Positions 43,274 to 52,850 of a stretch of DNA of 64,000 bases are shown here, one piece after another. Where the stretch lies: assembly GCF_002858745.1 (NCBI RefSeq), contig NZ_PJRO01000004.1:1-64000 (forward strand). Reading direction: 5' to 3'. The stretch's first letter is position 1, and every line of letters begins with the position of its first letter. The DNA is from Mesorhizobium loti. GTDB lineage: Bacteria; Pseudomonadota; Alphaproteobacteria; Rhizobiales; Rhizobiaceae. The notes beneath the pieces were generated by a model that had not been told where the DNA came from, searched no databases, and worked only from the letters and a program-made list of their open reading frames with translations. The position numbers and the translations under genes are program-made.

Positions 43274-44229
43274 GCTGCCGCCCTGCGCCGCTGTCGAGGA
43301 TCAAGCAGCATCTGGATCAGATCGCCGAGGGTGGCCGACACCACGAAAATGGCGGCGATCGCCAGGACACCGGCTTCCAGGGTCGGGAAGTCCCGCGCCT
43401 TGGCGGCGGTGAGGACAAGATTGCCGAGGCCCTGGATGCCGAAAAGGGCTTCGACGACGACAAGGCCGCCGAGCAGGAAGCCGCTCTGCGTTGCAATCAC
43501 GGCGACCGTCGGCGTCAGCGCATTGCGCAGCACGTGACGGAAGACGATCTCGTGCCGGGTGAGCCCCTTCAGGACTGCCGAGCGTGTATAGTCGGCATTG
43601 ACGGCCTCGATGACACCGGCGCGGGTCATGCGCGCTATATAGCCGAGAAGATTGAGCACGAGCGGCAGCGCCGGCAGGATCAGGTAGTAGCTGCTGGTCC
43701 AGAAGCCTGAACCGTCCGGAGCGACGCCCGATATCGGAAACCAGTTCAGCCACAGGCCGAACACGATCAGCAGCAGAAGACCGGAAACGAAGTCCGGCAC
43801 GATCCCGAGGGAAACGCCGGAAAGCACGATTGCCCGGTCGACGAAACTTCCGGCTTTCAGGCCGGCGACGATACCGGCGCCGATACCGAGCGGAATCAGC
43901 AGGATGAAGGAAACACCGGCCAGGGCTGCGGAGTTGCGAAGACTTTCCAGAACCAGCGGCGCGACCGGCTGGCGCAGCGACAACGACATACCGAAGTCGC
44001 CCCGGATCGCCTTCTCGAACCAGCTCCAATATTGCACGAGCACCGGCTGGTCGGTGCCGAGCTTCCGGTTGAGCGCCGCGACCGCCTCGGCGTCGGCGAA
44101 AGGCCCGAGCATGACGCGCCCGACATCGCCGGGCAGGATCTGCCCGGCGAAGAAGACCAGCACGCTGACCAGCCACAGCGTTAACAGCAGCGAACCGATG
44201 CGCGTGGCGATGGTTCGGCTGAGCGTCAT
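43270..44229 (-). CDS. Peptide/nickel-type ABC transporter permease (DppB-like)
   Basis: A 319-residue inner-membrane permease. The first helix (IGSLLLTLWLVSVLVFFAGQILPGDVGRVMLGP) and the DppB signature LNRKLGTDQPVLVQYWSWFEKAIRGDFGMSLSLRQPVAPLVLE are clear. The EAA loop is IEAVNADYTRSAVLKGLTRHEIVFRHVLRNALTPTVAVIATQSGFLLGGLVVVEALFG. The ATG is 13 bases after the binding-protein stop. Partner to the DppC-like permease that overlaps its end. Confidence 0.93.
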   Translation of the reverse strand: MTLSRTIATRIGSLLLTLWLVSVLVFFAGQILPGDVGRVMLGPFADAEAVAALNRKLGTDQPVLVQYWSWFEKAIRGDFGMSLSLRQPVAPLVLESLRNSAALAGVSFILLIPLGIGAGIVAGLKAGSFVDRAIVLSGVSLGIVPDFVSGLLLLIVFGLWLNWFPISGVAPDGSGFWTSSYYLILPALPLVLNLLGYIARMTRAGVIEAVNADYTRSAVLKGLTRHEIVFRHVLRNALTPTVAVIATQSGFLLGGLVVVEALFGIQGLGNLVLTAAKARDFPTLEAGVLAIAAIFVVSATLGDLIQMLLDPRQRRRAAA

Positions 44230-44242
44230 CGGTCGTCCTCGC

Positions 44243-45886
44243 TCATGCGAAGGAAGCGCGATCGAGCAGGAGATGCGAGATCGCTGTGAAGCGCACGCCT
44301 TCGATCTTCGCGCTGGTGATACGGCTGTATTGCGAGAAGTAGCTGATGATCAGCGGTGTTTCATCCAGCAGCAGGTTCTGGATGTTGCCGGCGACCAGCC
44401 TTTGCGCCTGGAGGTCGCGGGCCTTGCTGTAATCCAGCAGCAGCCCGTCATAGGTGGGGTTGTTGAAATGCGCCGCGTTCCAGGTGCCGCTGCTCTTCAG
44501 CGTCGCGTTGAGGAAGATATCAGGTGTGCCGCGATGGCCGAAATCGGTAATGCCGAGCACCGAATCCAGCCAGGGCGAGCTGCCGAAGGTGGCCGACCCG
44601 TAATAGGTGTCCTGCGGCAGTACGTTGAGCTTGATGTTGATGCCGGCCTTCTTCGCGAAGTTCTGGATCAGCACGGCGTAGTCAGGAATGTCGTAGGCGC
44701 GCTCGGTGGTCAGCGTGACGTCGAAGCCGTTGGCGAAGCCAGCCTCCCCAAGCAGGCGCTTCGCCTCGGCGAGATCCTGCTTGCGCTGCGGAACCGACGG
44801 ATCCGATGACGGGAAGATCGGTGCGAAAGGTGTGTCGTTGCCGACGATCGCCCTTCCTTTGAGCAGGCCCTTCACCACGGCTTCCCGATCGATCGTCAAC
44901 GCAAGTGCGCGGCGTACGCGTTTGTCGGTGAACGGCGCCTGATCGGTGCGCAGATGGACCTCGTCATGCGAGCTTGCCTGCACACTGATGATCCTGAAGG
45001 CGGAATTGCCTTCGATCGCCAGCGAGGATCGCGTGGTCTCGGGGATCACGTCCAACTGGCCGGCCTGCAGCGCCAGCAGTTGCGCCTGCGAGTCGTCGAA
45101 GAACTTGATTTCGACCTTGTCGGGCAGAGCCTGCTCACCCCAGTAGTCAGGATTGCGCACGAAAGTCGCGCCTTGCTTGGGACGGAAGGATTCCAGCTTG
45201 AACGGGCCGGTGCCGATGAAGGTCTTTTCGAAGTCGCCGCTGTAGTCCGCGGGCAGGATGATGGCGTTGACGACGTCGGACGAGACATAGAACGGAAAAT
45301 TGCTGTTCGGCGCATCGAGTTCGAAGGCAACCGTCTGCTCATCGACCTGCCGGATGCCACCCTTGGACAGGATGCCTTTATAGGCGGAGAGCGCGGATGA
45401 CCCGCTCTTGGGGTCGACCAGTCGTTCGAAGGAGGCGACGACATCCTTCGCGCTGACGGCTCGGCCGTCGTTGAATTTGACACCTTGCCTGAGCTTGAAG
45501 GTCCAGCGCTGGGCGGTCTCGTCGGCTTCCCAGGAAATGGCGAGCCGCGGCAACAGGCCATCCTTCGGGTCGTCGAGCAGCAGATACTCGCCGACCTGGC
45601 TGATCAGCGCGATGCTGGCTGGGTCGGTCACCAGGATAGGGTCGATGGCCGCGGTCGGCTGGTCGAGTCCGACCCGGACCGTGCCGCCGGGTTTGCCGGC
45701 GGCAGCGCGCGCCGGGCTGGAAAAGCCGAGCCCTTGCGATGTCGCAAACCCGGTCAGGCCAATCAGCATCGCATATTTGAGCAGATCACGGCGTTTAAGG
45801 AATCCGGCGGCATGTTCGTCGACGGCGACATTCCAGAGGTCGCCGGACAGGCCGCGCAAGGCATCGATATCAGAACGTTTGGTCAT
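44243..45886 (-). CDS. Peptide/nickel-type ABC transporter substrate-binding protein (SBP family 5)
   Basis: A 547-residue family 5 binding protein. The N-terminus is unusual: about 30 residues before a twin-arginine motif (KRRDLLKYAM, residues 31-40) and hydrophobic core, with the mature part starting near GGTVRVGLDQPTAAIDPILV. Core features are LAISWEADETAQRWTFKLRQGVKFNDGRAVSAKDVVASFERL, GTGPFKLESFRPKQGATFVRNPDYWGE and RRALALTIDREAVVKGLL. Family members bind peptides, opines, nickel or other solutes. It lies between the DUF427 and permease genes in one operon, so the ligand is probably the LLM monooxygenase substrate. Confidence 0.92.
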   Translation of the reverse strand: MTKRSDIDALRGLSGDLWNVAVDEHAAGFLKRRDLLKYAMLIGLTGFATSQGLGFSSPARAAAGKPGGTVRVGLDQPTAAIDPILVTDPASIALISQVGEYLLLDDPKDGLLPRLAISWEADETAQRWTFKLRQGVKFNDGRAVSAKDVVASFERLVDPKSGSSALSAYKGILSKGGIRQVDEQTVAFELDAPNSNFPFYVSSDVVNAIILPADYSGDFEKTFIGTGPFKLESFRPKQGATFVRNPDYWGEQALPDKVEIKFFDDSQAQLLALQAGQLDVIPETTRSSLAIEGNSAFRIISVQASSHDEVHLRTDQAPFTDKRVRRALALTIDREAVVKGLLKGRAIVGNDTPFAPIFPSSDPSVPQRKQDLAEAKRLLGEAGFANGFDVTLTTERAYDIPDYAVLIQNFAKKAGINIKLNVLPQDTYYGSATFGSSPWLDSVLGITDFGHRGTPDIFLNATLKSSGTWNAAHFNNPTYDGLLLDYSKARDLQAQRLVAGNIQNLLLDETPLIISYFSQYSRITSAKIEGVRFTAISHLLLDRASFA

Positions 45887-45922
45887 GGCTTTTCCGATGA
45901 ATGGAGGAAGTGTCAGGAACGG

Positions 45923-46708
45923 CTAGGAGACGATTTCGTCGTCGAGTTCGATGCGATCCACGGCTTGCGGATAGAAGGCGATCAGCCCCTTGATCTTCGG
46001 GATCTCGTCAATCGGATCGCGGTAACTCCAGGCGATATCCGTGGCGATCGAGCCGTCCTTCAGCCTCCCTGACCAATACGAGGCGATGCCTTTGTACGGA
46101 CAGCGCGTGGTGCTGTCGGAGGCAACCAGGCGGTCGAGCCGCACATCGTCTGGATGGAGATAGTAGCGGGTCGGCAGATGGGTCTCGAACAACAGCACCG
46201 GACGCTTGCTGTCGGCGATCAACTCGCTGTCGAACCAGACGCGGACGTGACTTGAACTGCGCAGGACATCGATGCGGGCGTAAGGGTCGCGCGCATGGAC
46301 GAAGACCTCTTCCTCCTCTTCGAGCCATTGGTCGACCGCGTTCCAGACGAAGGCGACACGGCCGGCAAGCGGATGCAGCTCTTCATCCGGTGGCGACACG
46401 AAGGTCCAGGCGGCATTCGCTACTTTCCGTCCGCCACTATCCAGGTCCCAGTACTGGCGTTCGCCGCCGACCTCGTGCGGATCGCGATGTCCCGAAGGCT
46501 TGAGCACCGACGGCAGCACCGAGTCAGCCGGGAAGAAATAGATCGGCAGGAAGTGGTTCGAGCGCAGCACGAGCACGTCGCGGCTGTCGGCGATGGTCTG
46601 GCCGTCGAAACGCACGCGGATGCGCTTCGGGCTGGAGAGCACATTGATGAGCCGGGGCGTGGTAGCTTCACGCGGCTGCAGCTTCGTGTTGATGACGGGG
46701 GCATTCAT
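45923..46708 (-). CDS. Tandem DUF427-domain protein
   Basis: A 261-residue protein with two DUF427 domains. Domain 1 (about 28-140) has RVRFDGQTIADSRDVLVLRSNHFLPIYFFPADSV and domain 2 (about 150-250) has VRVWFDSELIADSKRPVLLFETHLPTRYYLHPDDV, then TRCPYKGIASYWSGRL. DUF427 is a beta-rich domain of unknown function. The ATG at 46708 follows GGAG; a longer frame is open to 47590 but overlaps the monooxygenase gene in another frame and shows no DUF427-like sequence. It lies 20 bases after the monooxygenase and 37 before the binding-protein gene, so the three are co-transcribed. Confidence 0.9.
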   Translation of the reverse strand: MNAPVINTKLQPREATTPRLINVLSSPKRIRVRFDGQTIADSRDVLVLRSNHFLPIYFFPADSVLPSVLKPSGHRDPHEVGGERQYWDLDSGGRKVANAAWTFVSPPDEELHPLAGRVAFVWNAVDQWLEEEEEVFVHARDPYARIDVLRSSSHVRVWFDSELIADSKRPVLLFETHLPTRYYLHPDDVRLDRLVASDSTTRCPYKGIASYWSGRLKDGSIATDIAWSYRDPIDEIPKIKGLIAFYPQAVDRIELDDEIVS

Positions 46709-46728
46709 TGTTGCATCTCCATCTGCGA

Positions 46729-48087
46729 TCAGGACACCGCGCGTGCATTGTCGCGCTGCTCGGCGAACCGGTTGGCCGGGCGGGCAAGGCCAAGGCGGTC
46801 GCGCAGCGTGCCGGGCTCGTACTCGGTCCGGAAAAGGCCGCGGCGCTGCAGTTCCGGCACCACTTTCTCCGCAAAGGCGTGCCAGTCCTCCGGCAGCAGC
46901 GGGAACATCAGATTGAAGCCGTCGGCGGCGCCGGCAACGAACCAGTCTTCCAACTGGTCGGCGATCTCGACAGGCGTTCCGGCGACTGTCGGGACCGAGC
47001 CGCTGTTGGAAAGGCGGCGCGCCACTTCGCGCAGGGTCAGGTTCTGCTTGGCCCATTGCCGAACGCGATTGAGCGAGGTGTGGCCACCATTGAACGTGCT
47101 TTCGTCCGGCAGCGGCGGCACCGGGCCATCCGGCGGATAGGCGGAAAGGTCGAGCCCGCTCCAGCTCGACAGAAGGTCGATGCCGACCTGATCGGGAAGC
47201 AGGGTCTGCAGATAGTCCTGACGCTCGAGCGCCTCGTCCTTCGAACCAGCAACGATCGGCAGGATACCCGGCAGGATCTTGAAGCTCTCCGGCTGCCTGC
47301 CGTGGCGGGCAAGGCGCGCGTTGATGTCCTCGCGATAGCGGACACCATCTTCCTTGGTGCTGAAGATGGCGAAGTGCGCATCGGCGTGGGCCGTCGCGAA
47401 ATTCTTGCCGTCCTCCGAGGAGCCGGCCTGTACGATCAGCGGGTGGCCTTGCGGCGGCCGTGAGACGTTGAGTGGGCCGCGTACCCTGAAATGTGGTCCC
47501 TTGTGATTGATGGCGTGGACCTTGGCCGGATCGGCGAAATAGCCGGTCTCCTTGTCGATCAGCAGCGCCTCGTCTTCCCAACTGTCCCACAGCGCCTTGA
47601 CGATATCGAGATACTCGCCGGCCCTCTCATAACGCAGCGCATGGTCGATGTTGCCGTCTCGCCCGAAGTTCCTGGCTTCTTCTTCCATGGCGGAGGTCAC
47701 GACATTCCAGGAGGCGCGGCCCTTGCTGATATGGTCGAGCGAGGCAAAGAAGCGCGCTACGTTGTAGGGCTCGCTGTAAGAACTCGAGGCCGTGGTGATC
47801 AGGCCGATGTGCTGGGTCACGCCGGCCAGCGCAGCCAGAAGCGTCAATGGTTCCAGGCGGGCATTGGCGTAGTGGGCGACGCCGCTCTTGACCGAATCCC
47901 AGATCGATACGTGATCGGCGACGAAGATCGTGTCGATCTTGGCGCGTTCTGCGGTCTGCACGAGATCGCGATAATAATCGAAGTCGAGGATTTCGCGGCC
48001 CGGAGCACGCGGATGCCGCCACGACATGCGGTGATCGCCCTGCGGGTTGAAGAAGAACGCGCTGAGGATGATGTGACCATGCGCCAT
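46729..48087 (-). CDS. NtaA/SnaA/DszA-family FMN-dependent monooxygenase
   Basis: A 452-residue luciferase-like monooxygenase of the NtaA/SnaA/DszA group, which use reduced FMN from a partner reductase to cleave C-N or C-S bonds (nitrilotriacetate, sulfones, pristinamycin). Landmarks are ILSAFFFNPQGDHRMSWRHP, DTIFVADHVSIWDSVKSG, GLITTASSSYSEPYNVARFFASLDHISKGRASWNVVTS, NFGRDGNIDHALRYERAGEYLDIVKALWDSWED and HPLIVQAGSSEDGKNFA. The ATG at 48087 follows AAGGGAAG. It is the first gene of the minus-strand operon. No flavin reductase is seen nearby. Use of an organosulfur or aminopolycarboxylate compound is an inference. Confidence 0.93.
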   Translation of the reverse strand: MAHGHIILSAFFFNPQGDHRMSWRHPRAPGREILDFDYYRDLVQTAERAKIDTIFVADHVSIWDSVKSGVAHYANARLEPLTLLAALAGVTQHIGLITTASSSYSEPYNVARFFASLDHISKGRASWNVVTSAMEEEARNFGRDGNIDHALRYERAGEYLDIVKALWDSWEDEALLIDKETGYFADPAKVHAINHKGPHFRVRGPLNVSRPPQGHPLIVQAGSSEDGKNFATAHADAHFAIFSTKEDGVRYREDINARLARHGRQPESFKILPGILPIVAGSKDEALERQDYLQTLLPDQVGIDLLSSWSGLDLSAYPPDGPVPPLPDESTFNGGHTSLNRVRQWAKQNLTLREVARRLSNSGSVPTVAGTPVEIADQLEDWFVAGAADGFNLMFPLLPEDWHAFAEKVVPELQRRGLFRTEYEPGTLRDRLGLARPANRFAEQRDNARAVS

Positions 48088-48212
48088 GGCTGTTGCTTCC
48101 CTTCTGCAGTCAAAAACTTCGCCGCATCGGCGGAGTTGGCGGCTGGAAAATCTCCAAACCGGCAAAAGGTTAGATTGCGCGCATATTCAATACGAGTAAT
48201 TTTATAGACATT

Positions 48213-50102
48213 ATGGATCTCACATCCGGAAGCCGTTGCCCCGGACGGCAAAGCGAGAAGAATGTGGTTCCGAAACAGACGTCATCGCCATCCGTTCTGA
48301 ACATCGAACGCCTCAGCGTCAGCTATCGGTCAGGCAGTTCACTGCAGCGCGCAGTCAGCAATGTCTCGCTGACCGTTCGGCCGGGCGAGGCATTGGGCCT
48401 TGTTGGAGAGTCCGGTTCGGGCAAGAGCTCGGTGGCACTGGCGGCGTTGCGCTATCTGCCGAAACACACACAAGTGGAAGCGTCCGCACTGCAATTCCTG
48501 GGGCGCGACCTGCGAACGCTGTCGACAGAGGAGCTTCGCCGTTTACGAGGAGACCGCATCGCAGCCGTCTATCAGCACCCTGGTTCGGCACTCAATCCCA
48601 GCCTGACGATCGGCAGGCAGATCACCGAGACGATCGTGCGGCATCGCGATGCCAGCGAAAGGGATGCGAGGTTGCAGGCGACAGACCTGCTGCGTCGCGT
48701 GCGTGTCGCTGATGCGGAGCGCGTGCTCCGGCTCTATCCGCATGAACTGTCGGGTGGCATGCAGCAGCGCGCCAACATCGCGATTGCCATCGCGCTCGAT
48801 CCCGCACTGCTGATCCTGGACGAGCCGACCACCGCGCTCGACGCCAGCGTGCAGTCCGAGATCATCGCGATACTGGACGATCTCCGCAGAAGCCACCAGA
48901 CCAGCATCCTTCTGATCAGCCACGACATAGACCTGGTCAAACGCTGCTGTGAGCGCGTCGCGGTGATGCAGGCGGGAGCCGTCGTCGACAGCGGCAACGC
49001 CAGCACGCTGTTCGACGATCCGAGGCACTCCTATACGCAGATTCTGGTCCGCAGCATTCCGACACTGGCTTACACCAAACGCGATGGCCGTCTTGCCGAA
49101 ACGGAACCATCTTCCTTCGACGTTGTCAGAGCCGTTGAAGGGCCTTCGGGTTCGGAAACCTCGAGCAACAGCCGCCAGCGTGAGGCGGTGCTCGTCTGCA
49201 AGGATATTCGCCAATCGTTCGGCGGGCAGACGGTCCTGCACGGGATCGACCTACGGATCGCCGCCGGCGAGACGTATGGGCTGATCGGTGAATCCGGTTC
49301 GGGAAAGTCGACGCTCGCAAGGATTGTCACCGGTCTGCAGCCGCCTGTCACAGGTATCGTCGAACTCTCCGGACAGGTGGCAGCCACGCGCGTGGAACGG
49401 CGCAGGCCCAGCCAGCGCCGTGACGTTCAGATGGTTTTCCAGTCACCGGACCGCACGTTGAATCCACGTCAGCGGATCAGCACAATCCTTGGTCGATCGT
49501 TGCGGCGTCTGGCCGCGCTGCCACGATCAGCCAGGGCAGAGAGAATACCGGAACTGCTTCGATCCGTGCGGCTTTCGCCTGCATTCGCCGTGCGCAGGCC
49601 GGGTGCGCTTTCCGGTGGCCAGCGCCAGCGCGCGGCGATCGCGCGTGCTTTTTCGGGCACGCCGAAGCTGGTTGTCCTGGACGAGCCGACTTCTGCCCTC
49701 GACGTCTCGGTGCAGGCGACCGTTCTCAATCTGCTCAACGACCTGCAACGCCGCGACGATACGGCATATCTGTTCATCAGCCACGATCTCAGGGTCGTGC
49801 GCTATATGGCCGACAGGATCGGTGTGCTCTACCGCGGCCGCCTTGTCGAAGAAGGGTCATCCGAGCAGATCTTCGCGGGTCCCAATCATCCATATACGCA
49901 GATGCTGCTCGCAGCCGGCGATACGGAGCCAGGTCTCGCTGAGCCTGCCCGCTTTGCTTCGGAAATCGAAACCCAGGGAGGGCAGGGCTGTGCTTTCGCT
50001 GGCCGCTGTCCGCAGGCGCAGCCCGCCTGTATGGAGGCTGAGCCGCCGGGCAGGACAGTCGCGGAAGGTCACACGATCCATTGCTGGCAGCGTGGAAGCT
50101 GA
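48213..50102 (+). CDS. Peptide/nickel-type ABC transporter ATPase, fused DppD-DppF
   Basis: A 629-residue protein made of two oligopeptide-type ATPases in one chain. Domain 1 has GESGSGKSS, LSGGMQQRANIAIAI and LLILDEPTTALD; domain 2 has [24 protein letters not shown] and LVVLDEPTSALD. The C-terminus GCAFAGRCPQAQPACMEAEPPGR carries the family's Cys-rich tail. It is divergent from the monooxygenase operon across 125 bases, and the operon that lies opposite lacks an ATPase, so the two transcripts together encode one importer. A GTG start after the first 18 codons is possible. Confidence 0.92.
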   Translation: MDLTSGSRCPGRQSEKNVVPKQTSSPSVLNIERLSVSYRSGSSLQRAVSNVSLTVRPGEALGLVGESGSGKSSVALAALRYLPKHTQVEASALQFLGRDLRTLSTEELRRLRGDRIAAVYQHPGSALNPSLTIGRQITETIVRHRDASERDARLQATDLLRRVRVADAERVLRLYPHELSGGMQQRANIAIAIALDPALLILDEPTTALDASVQSEIIAILDDLRRSHQTSILLISHDIDLVKRCCERVAVMQAGAVVDSGNASTLFDDPRHSYTQILVRSIPTLAYTKRDGRLAETEPSSFDVVRAVEGPSGSETSSNSRQREAVLVCKDIRQSFGGQTVLHGIDLRIAAGETYGLIGESGSGKSTLARIVTGLQPPVTGIVELSGQVAATRVERRRPSQRRDVQMVFQSPDRTLNPRQRISTILGRSLRRLAALPRSARAERIPELLRSVRLSPAFAVRRPGALSGGQRQRAAIARAFSGTPKLVVLDEPTSALDVSVQATVLNLLNDLQRRDDTAYLFISHDLRVVRYMADRIGVLYRGRLVEEGSSEQIFAGPNHPYTQMLLAAGDTEPGLAEPARFASEIETQGGQGCAFAGRCPQAQPACMEAEPPGRTVAEGHTIHCWQRGS

Positions 50103-50123
50103 CCCCAGCGTCGAGATCGCTCG

Positions 50124-51026
50124 CTAGTCGATCGCCATGGCTCTCTTGTGTTCAGCGACCTGTTCAAGCAGCCAGCTCTGGAACAGCGCGGCGCCCTGTT
50201 TGCTGCCTATGCTGCGGCGTTGATACAGATAGATGCCTGCCGGATAGGTGTGACGTGCCTTGAAGGGAGCGACGAGCTTGCCCTGATGCAACAGGTCTTG
50301 GGCCATCATCGTGTCGGCGAGCGCTATTCCGCCACCGTTCATCGCCTCGCGCATGATCAGCACGCAGTCGTCGAGCACGGTGCTGGATTTCGGCATCGCG
50401 TCAAAGACATCTTCCTGTTCCAGCCAGCGCTTCCACCTGTTGGTTTCGCACTCATGGATCAGGTGATGGTTGATCAGGTCGGCGGGTGATCGCAGCGGCA
50501 TGGGTCCGTCGAGCAGCGCAGGCGCACAGACTGGGGTCAGCAGCAGCGGGATGAGCAGTGTCAACGCCGGGCCGGCCTTGTAGTCGAACTCGTCGACGAT
50601 GGCCAAATCGAAATTGGTGCGCTTGCCCGACGTCAGGATCTCCAGGTCGACCGATGGATGCTGGCGTCGAAATCCTGGCAGTCTGTCGGCAAGCCAGAGG
50701 TTCAGCACGGCGGGTACGCATAGAACCCGAAGACGCTGGGCCTTGTCGCGGCGTGTGCCGTCATGAAAGGTGACATCCTCCGTGGCGCGCCAGATGGCCT
50801 CGAAGGCTTCCGAGAGATTGCGCGCGTAGTAGGATCCCCTGGTCGTCAACGTCACCTGGCGAAACCCGCGCTCGAACAGATCCTGGCCGAGGTTTTTCTC
50901 AAGCGTGCGGATATGGCGGCTGACCGCCGATGCCGTCAGATGCAGTTCTTCCGCCGCGTCCTTGATGCTGCCGAGGCGTGCGGCAGCTTCGAAAGCACGC
51001 ATGCCATTGAGTGAGGGTAGGGCCAT
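50124..51026 (-). CDS. LysR-family transcriptional regulator (GcvA-like)
   Basis: A 300-residue LysR-type regulator. The helix-turn-helix is LPSLNGMRAFEAAARLGSIKDAAEELHLTASAVSRHIRTLEKNLGQDLFERGFRQVTLT, with the GcvA-type spacing; the effector domain includes LRVLCVPAVLNLWLADRLPGFRRQHPSVDLEIL. I take the ATG at 51026 (MALPSLNG); a TTG 12 codons upstream keeps the frame open. It is divergent from the peptidase-importer operon (51299), which it probably controls. It converges on the fused ATPase gene with 21 bases between stops. Confidence 0.9.
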   Translation of the reverse strand: MALPSLNGMRAFEAAARLGSIKDAAEELHLTASAVSRHIRTLEKNLGQDLFERGFRQVTLTTRGSYYARNLSEAFEAIWRATEDVTFHDGTRRDKAQRLRVLCVPAVLNLWLADRLPGFRRQHPSVDLEILTSGKRTNFDLAIVDEFDYKAGPALTLLIPLLLTPVCAPALLDGPMPLRSPADLINHHLIHECETNRWKRWLEQEDVFDAMPKSSTVLDDCVLIMREAMNGGGIALADTMMAQDLLHQGKLVAPFKARHTYPAGIYLYQRRSIGSKQGAALFQSWLLEQVAEHKRAMAID

Positions 51027-51298
51027 TACCCGATCATGGGTTCTCAGCTGAGTTTTTGTCAATCGATAAGGACAAAATTGGCGTTTGAACGGCTGCGTTG
51101 TCAGCGATACCGAAGGAGCAAGAACAACTAAGTCGTCAAGTGAAAACGACTATTCGGGGCTCCGGAACTACCGTCACCATCCGGCGGACGCGGCTTCGCG
51201 CATGAACACTTCGGATCGGCGGCATCGCAGATTCCGGAGCATGTCGCGGTGGCCGCATTTTCTCTGGGCACCGACAATTTGGAGGAGATAGCCGCCTG

Positions 51299-52807
51299 AT
51301 GCCGCAGTCGCCAGTGCCGGTCTTTGAAACGACAGAGAAGCTCCCAGCGGATGCCTCCGTCATTGTCATCCTGCAAACAGCCCGGAACGAACTGGGTTCT
51401 GCAGCAGCAGCATTGGATGCCGGGATGGGTGGGATCGTATCCCGGGCCTGTTCAGCTCCGAACGCCTTGACCGAGAGCGGCACCTGCATCGATCTTGTTC
51501 CGCCCCAAGGGGTGAGCGCGCGGCGTGTGATCGTGCTGGCGCTCGGCAAGGCGGAAACAGTGAGCGCCCTGTCGCTGACGCGCGCCGGCGGCGCCCTCGC
51601 TGCCCATCTGGAAGGCAAGGGCGAGAACGAAGCCACGCTGGTTTTCGATACCGTCGCCGGTGTTCGACTGACCGAGGCCGAGGTGCTGTCGCGCGTTGCC
51701 CTCGGCGTGCGGCTTCGCCGTTATCGGTTCGATATGCGCAACAAGCGGCCGAAAGCCGGTACTGATCAAGCCTGGCGTGTTCATCTCGTCGCAGCCAGGC
51801 AGGCTGAGTTGAAGGCGGAACTCACCCGCACGGTCGCCATCGCCGACGGCGTCGAATATGCGCGGACGCTGGTCAACCTGCCGCCGAACCATCTCCACCC
51901 CGACAATTTTGCCGATCATCTGGAGCCTTTGCATCAGGCCGGGATCGAGGTTGAGGTCCTGGACACCGCACAGCTCAAGAAACTTGGCATGAACGCGCTT
52001 CTGGCCGTTGGCGCCGGTTCGGTCCGGGCACCCAAGGTGGTGGTGCTGCAGTATCGCGGCAAGAACGCGAATGCGCAGCCGCTCGCCTTTGTCGGCAAGG
52101 GTGTTTGCTTCGATTCCGGCGGCCTTTGCATCAAGGGCGGCGCCCAGATGTTCGACATGAAGGCCGACATGGCCGGCGCTGCAGCGGTCTGCGGCCTGAT
52201 GTTGGCGCTCGCCCGGCAGGACAGCCCGGTGCATGCCGTCGGCGTGCTGGGCATTGCCGAAAACCTGCCTTCGGGCACTGCGCTGAAACCCCGCGAGATC
52301 ATCACCACGGCTTCCGGACAAACCGTTGAAGTGTTCGACACTGACGCGGAAGGGCGCCTGCTTTTGGCCGACTGCCTCTATTACACGGCGACGCGCTTCA
52401 AGCCGGCGGCAATGGTCGACCTCGCAACCTTGACCTACTCGGTGATGCGTGGTCTCGGCTCGATCTTCGCCGGCCTGTTCAGCACCGACGATGCCATTGC
52501 CTCGCAGATGATCGCCGCCGGTGAAACGGTGGGTGAGCGCTTCTGGCGCCTGCCGCTCGACCGCGCTTATGACGAGGGACTGCAGTCGCCTTTCGCCGAT
52601 CTCAGGCACCATGCCAAGGACATGGAGGATGGCGATGCGCCGTACGCGGCGGCTTTCCTGCGCCATTTCACCGAAGAGTGCGCCTGGGTGCACCTCGATA
52701 TCGCCGGCAAGGAATTGGCCGAGGAAGACGGTCCACTCGGCCGTCAGGGTGGCACCGCATTCGGTGTCCAGATGCTGGAGGAATGGGTTCGCGCTGGCAG
52801 GGCTTGA
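51299..52807 (+). CDS. Leucyl aminopeptidase (peptidase M17)
   Basis: A 502-residue M17 metallo-aminopeptidase, which removes N-terminal residues from peptides using two metal ions. The catalytic region is VGKGVCFDSGGLCIKGGAQMFDMKADMAGAAAVCG (Lys and metal-ligand Asp), then FDTDAEGRLLLADCLYY. The usual signature is NTDAEGRL; here Asp replaces Asn in position 1, while the Asp, Glu and Arg that act in catalysis remain. Residues 1-170 are the variable N-terminal domain. GGAGGAG lies 11 bases before the ATG, and the ATG overlaps TGA of a short upstream frame. It is the first gene of the peptidase-importer operon. Confidence 0.93.
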   Translation: MPQSPVPVFETTEKLPADASVIVILQTARNELGSAAAALDAGMGGIVSRACSAPNALTESGTCIDLVPPQGVSARRVIVLALGKAETVSALSLTRAGGALAAHLEGKGENEATLVFDTVAGVRLTEAEVLSRVALGVRLRRYRFDMRNKRPKAGTDQAWRVHLVAARQAELKAELTRTVAIADGVEYARTLVNLPPNHLHPDNFADHLEPLHQAGIEVEVLDTAQLKKLGMNALLAVGAGSVRAPKVVVLQYRGKNANAQPLAFVGKGVCFDSGGLCIKGGAQMFDMKADMAGAAAVCGLMLALARQDSPVHAVGVLGIAENLPSGTALKPREIITTASGQTVEVFDTDAEGRLLLADCLYYTATRFKPAAMVDLATLTYSVMRGLGSIFAGLFSTDDAIASQMIAAGETVGERFWRLPLDRAYDEGLQSPFADLRHHAKDMEDGDAPYAAAFLRHFTEECAWVHLDIAGKELAEEDGPLGRQGGTAFGVQMLEEWVRAGRA

Positions 52808-52850
52808 CGGCCGGACGCGCGGGCTGGTGTCAAAAGGGTGGGAATACGGA

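Noticed and set aside
46709-47590. N-terminal extension of the DUF427 gene to 47590
   Set aside because: It overlaps the monooxygenase in another frame, and DUF427 similarity begins only after the ATG at 46708, which has its own ribosome-binding site.
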